A stretch of 64,000 nt of DNA from Homalodisca vitripennis (taxonomy: Eukaryota; Arthropoda; Insecta; Hemiptera; Cicadellidae): contig NC_060215.1 in NCBI RefSeq assembly GCF_021130785.1, positions 120,242,501-120,306,500 on the forward strand, read 5' to 3'. Position 1 is the first letter of the stretch. Each line of letters starts with the position of its first letter. Shown piece after piece: positions 62,212 to 64,000 of the stretch. The notes beneath the pieces were generated by a model that did no database searches, was not told where the DNA came from, and worked only from the letters and a program-made list of their open reading frames with translations. A program made the translations under genes and the position numbers.

Positions 62212-62705
62212 CTGTGGAATAATATGTTTTTGTTTATTTTTGCAGACAGAAAATTAAATTGAAGCATATTACATAGTTTAATTGTCAATCCTTGAAGATT
62301 AATTTCTACTTTAAAGTTGTTGAAATAAACTGTTAAATTGGATTCGAAATGATTATATACTGTTTATTAAATATTTTACTAAATAATAATAAGAAAAATT
62401 ATTTAATTAAGTTGTATACTTATTATTCAGCATAATTGATCTGACCATCTAAAGAAATAGAAACACGACATGTGATTTTAGAAATACCAATTTATTTCTA
62501 TCAATTAAAAAAAAACACAATAATGTTTGAAACAATTAAAAAAACTATCCCGACCATTCAAATTAATTGTCAATTTAGACCATTTGAAATAATTCAATTA
62601 AAATTTACTATTAGATTTCAACAATTTATAATTTAAATCAAACCTTCCTCCAATGTTTAAGAGACGAATACATTAATGATACCAATATTGTTGAAGAGTT
62701 CTTAC

Positions 62706-62949
62706 CCACAACTGGAACAGGTGGTAAAACTGGTGCTTGTAGTGCTGCACCGTCAACTACCATTGGAAAATCCTGAATGGGTGGTACCACTGGTCGGGCT
62801 TGAGGAGCTGGAAAGACCACTGGACCAGGAGGAGGTACTGGAACAGCAGCAGCAAAAGCAGGTAAAGCAGGTAAAGCCTCCACTGCTTCAGCTCCGGGGG
62901 CCACCGCTGCTGGTGGGGCATGTCCAGCTCCATCGGGGACCTCTGGTAC
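62706..62949 (-). CDS. RING-finger protein, middle exon (Pro/Ala/Val-rich linker)
   Basis: 244-bp exon encoding an 81-residue Pro/Ala/Val-rich, probably disordered linker (VPEVPDGAGHAPPAAVAPGA ... APVLPPVPVV). The 3' end is a clear donor TGTGG|GTAAG (exon end 62706) in phase 1, matching the RING exon. The 5' acceptor ATGTATAAG|GTACC has a poor pyrimidine tract, but it is the only site that keeps phase 0 with the upstream exon and the Pro/Ala frame. The antisense strand is also open here, a result of the biased composition. Confidence 0.75.
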
Positions 62950-63725
62950 CTTATACATTTAAAAACATTTTATTACAGGTATTGCAAATTCTTTAAGATG
63001 GCCATTAAAGGTCAGTTGTACCCAAATCATATGCAAAGTATAAAATTAAAAAAGAGACGTGTTCTCTTCTCTGCTAATATATTTGCATTAAAAATAAATG
63101 AATTTAAATATAAATGAGTATAACCTTAAACATATAAAAATAAATGTGAAAAACTAAAAAAATATTAAATCAAGTTTGGTTTTAAATAATGTTTATTTTA
63201 TAATAATTTAAGTAATGTTTTTTTCCATTAATTCATCACACTTGTAGAATTCCTTGGGCTATTTTATTGGTGGAAGTAGGTGATAGGCACCTTAATGAAA
63301 TGACTTTTATTTAACAATTGTTAGTAAAAATTAGATAGCAACTCCGTGTTTACAATGTGTATTACACTACTGATTCCTAAGCATTGTATATCTTATTTTT
63401 TCTAAATTTTAAATGTAAATACATGTTTCTGCATATTTGGCAGGTTAGTCGACTTACATAATGCAACAGGGTTTTTTATTGAGCATAAGAAACGTTGCTA
63501 ATTAACTGTCTTTAAAACTGAACAAATTATTCCCTAAAATATTATTTATTATTACAATTTGCTTATCAAGAGTTGCTTAAATAATTATGTTATACAGTTT
63601 TGCGTTATCTGTAATTGGTATAAAAATATATTTTTGGGGATTAATTAGAACTACTTTTCCGTCTCTACAAATCCATTTAAAGATTCTAGTATACACTTCA
63701 TAATGGCAAACATTTTTAAACTCAC
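62950..63725 (-). other. Intron of the RING-finger gene
   Basis: 776-bp AT-rich intron between the donor GTGAG (63725-63721) and the acceptor at 62950. No nested gene is seen. Confidence 0.65.
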
Positions 63726-64000
63726 CAGCACATGTCTTCGTCTCCCGCGTGCTGCCACTGCCCCACGACGAACACGGCCTCTTCTTGCCACCGCTCCACG
63801 GTCACGACCACGAACAGCTACTGCAGCTTGGCCACCAGCTTCTTCGTCCGGCGGCAATCTGCCACCGTCCACACCAATAACATCCTCATCGTCGTCTTCG
63901 TCGTCGCCTGCGACGTTGTAGACTTCGTTGTGGATGTTGTCCAGCTGGTGACTAGCCGCCTCCAAAAACTCGCCAACACTGTACTGCCTGTCATCTAAGC
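63726..64000 (-). CDS. RING-finger protein, upstream exon (partial at window edge)
   Basis: Open from the window end to the donor GTGCTG|GTGAGT (exon end 63726). The product reads LDDRQYSVGEFLEAASHQLD, then an acidic run DDEDDDEDV, a Pro/Glu/Gly spacer, and an Arg/Gly-rich segment (VRGRDRGAVARRGRVRRGAV). The acidic and basic tracts suggest disordered protein- or nucleic-acid-binding regions. The exon ends in phase 0, compatible with the next exon. The start codon lies beyond 64000. GC-rich codon use stands out from the flanks. Confidence 0.75.

Noticed and set aside
62067..62288. 73-codon minus-strand frame over the RING exon
   Set aside because: Out of frame with the RING cysteines and reads through the acceptor into the intron.
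62676..62996. 106-codon plus-strand frame
   Set aside because: Antisense shadow of the Pro/Ala-rich middle exon of the RING gene, which has matching splice phases on the minus strand.
63703..63998. Two overlapping plus-strand frames, Ser/Thr/Pro- and Val-rich
   Set aside because: Antisense to the acidic and Arg-rich exon of the RING gene and running past its splice donor.

Overview
The window looks like nuclear DNA of an insect, perhaps a hemipteran. It is AT-rich (roughly two thirds A+T by eye) and sparse in host genes. It is full of decayed insect-type transposable elements, with GT-AG introns, microsatellites and no bacterial operon structure. The MADF-BESS gene in a Harbinger element and the mariner and CR1/Jockey-like families fit insects well. 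The species cannot be fixed from the sequence.

Layout. 0-1.4 kb: 5' part of a CR1-like LINE on the minus strand (PHD finger, esterase-like tail, endonuclease). 4.5-6.55 kb: fossil hAT transposase of the ZMYM1/DUF4371 type. 7.9-8.7 kb: Penelope-like remnant with a GIY-YIG domain. 9.9-11.8 kb: reiterated pieces of a Jockey-like reverse transcriptase plus a broken helix-turn-helix transposase. 11.797-17.410 kb: a complete hAT element with matching termini, an 8-bp target duplication and one BED-hAT transposase broken only by a 1-nt frameshift; it has been invaded internally. 18.9-19.4 kb: an unrecognised 143-codon open frame behind a splice-acceptor-like site. 21.4-23.9 kb: a LINE split by a near-perfect palindromic (foldback) element with ~610-bp arms. 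24.26-24.72 kb: a dimeric 65/67-bp minisatellite. 27.685-31.006 kb: a PIF/Harbinger element with 42-bp perfect inverted ends and two antisense genes lying in each other's introns.

35-37.2 kb holds short tandem repeats and a LINE tail. 38.3-49 kb is a duplicated zone: two LINE endonuclease fragments in inverted orientation, two arrays of a ~1.2-kb repeat carrying a small conserved reading frame, a long degenerate LINE (ORF1 tail to RT end) and a 217-bp MITE. 49.7-53.0 kb holds two mariner-type transposase fossils and a LINE 3' end. From 54 kb on the character changes: GC-richer islets with good splice signals suggest parts of host genes (54.05 kb minus; 55.2, 57.7 and perhaps 59.03 kb plus).

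The best-supported host gene is at the right edge (62.024-64.0 kb, minus). It has three phase-compatible exons encoding an acidic and Arg/Gly-rich segment, a Pro/Ala/Val-rich linker and a C-terminal C3HC4 RING finger, so it is a probable E3 ubiquitin ligase whose 5' end lies outside the window.
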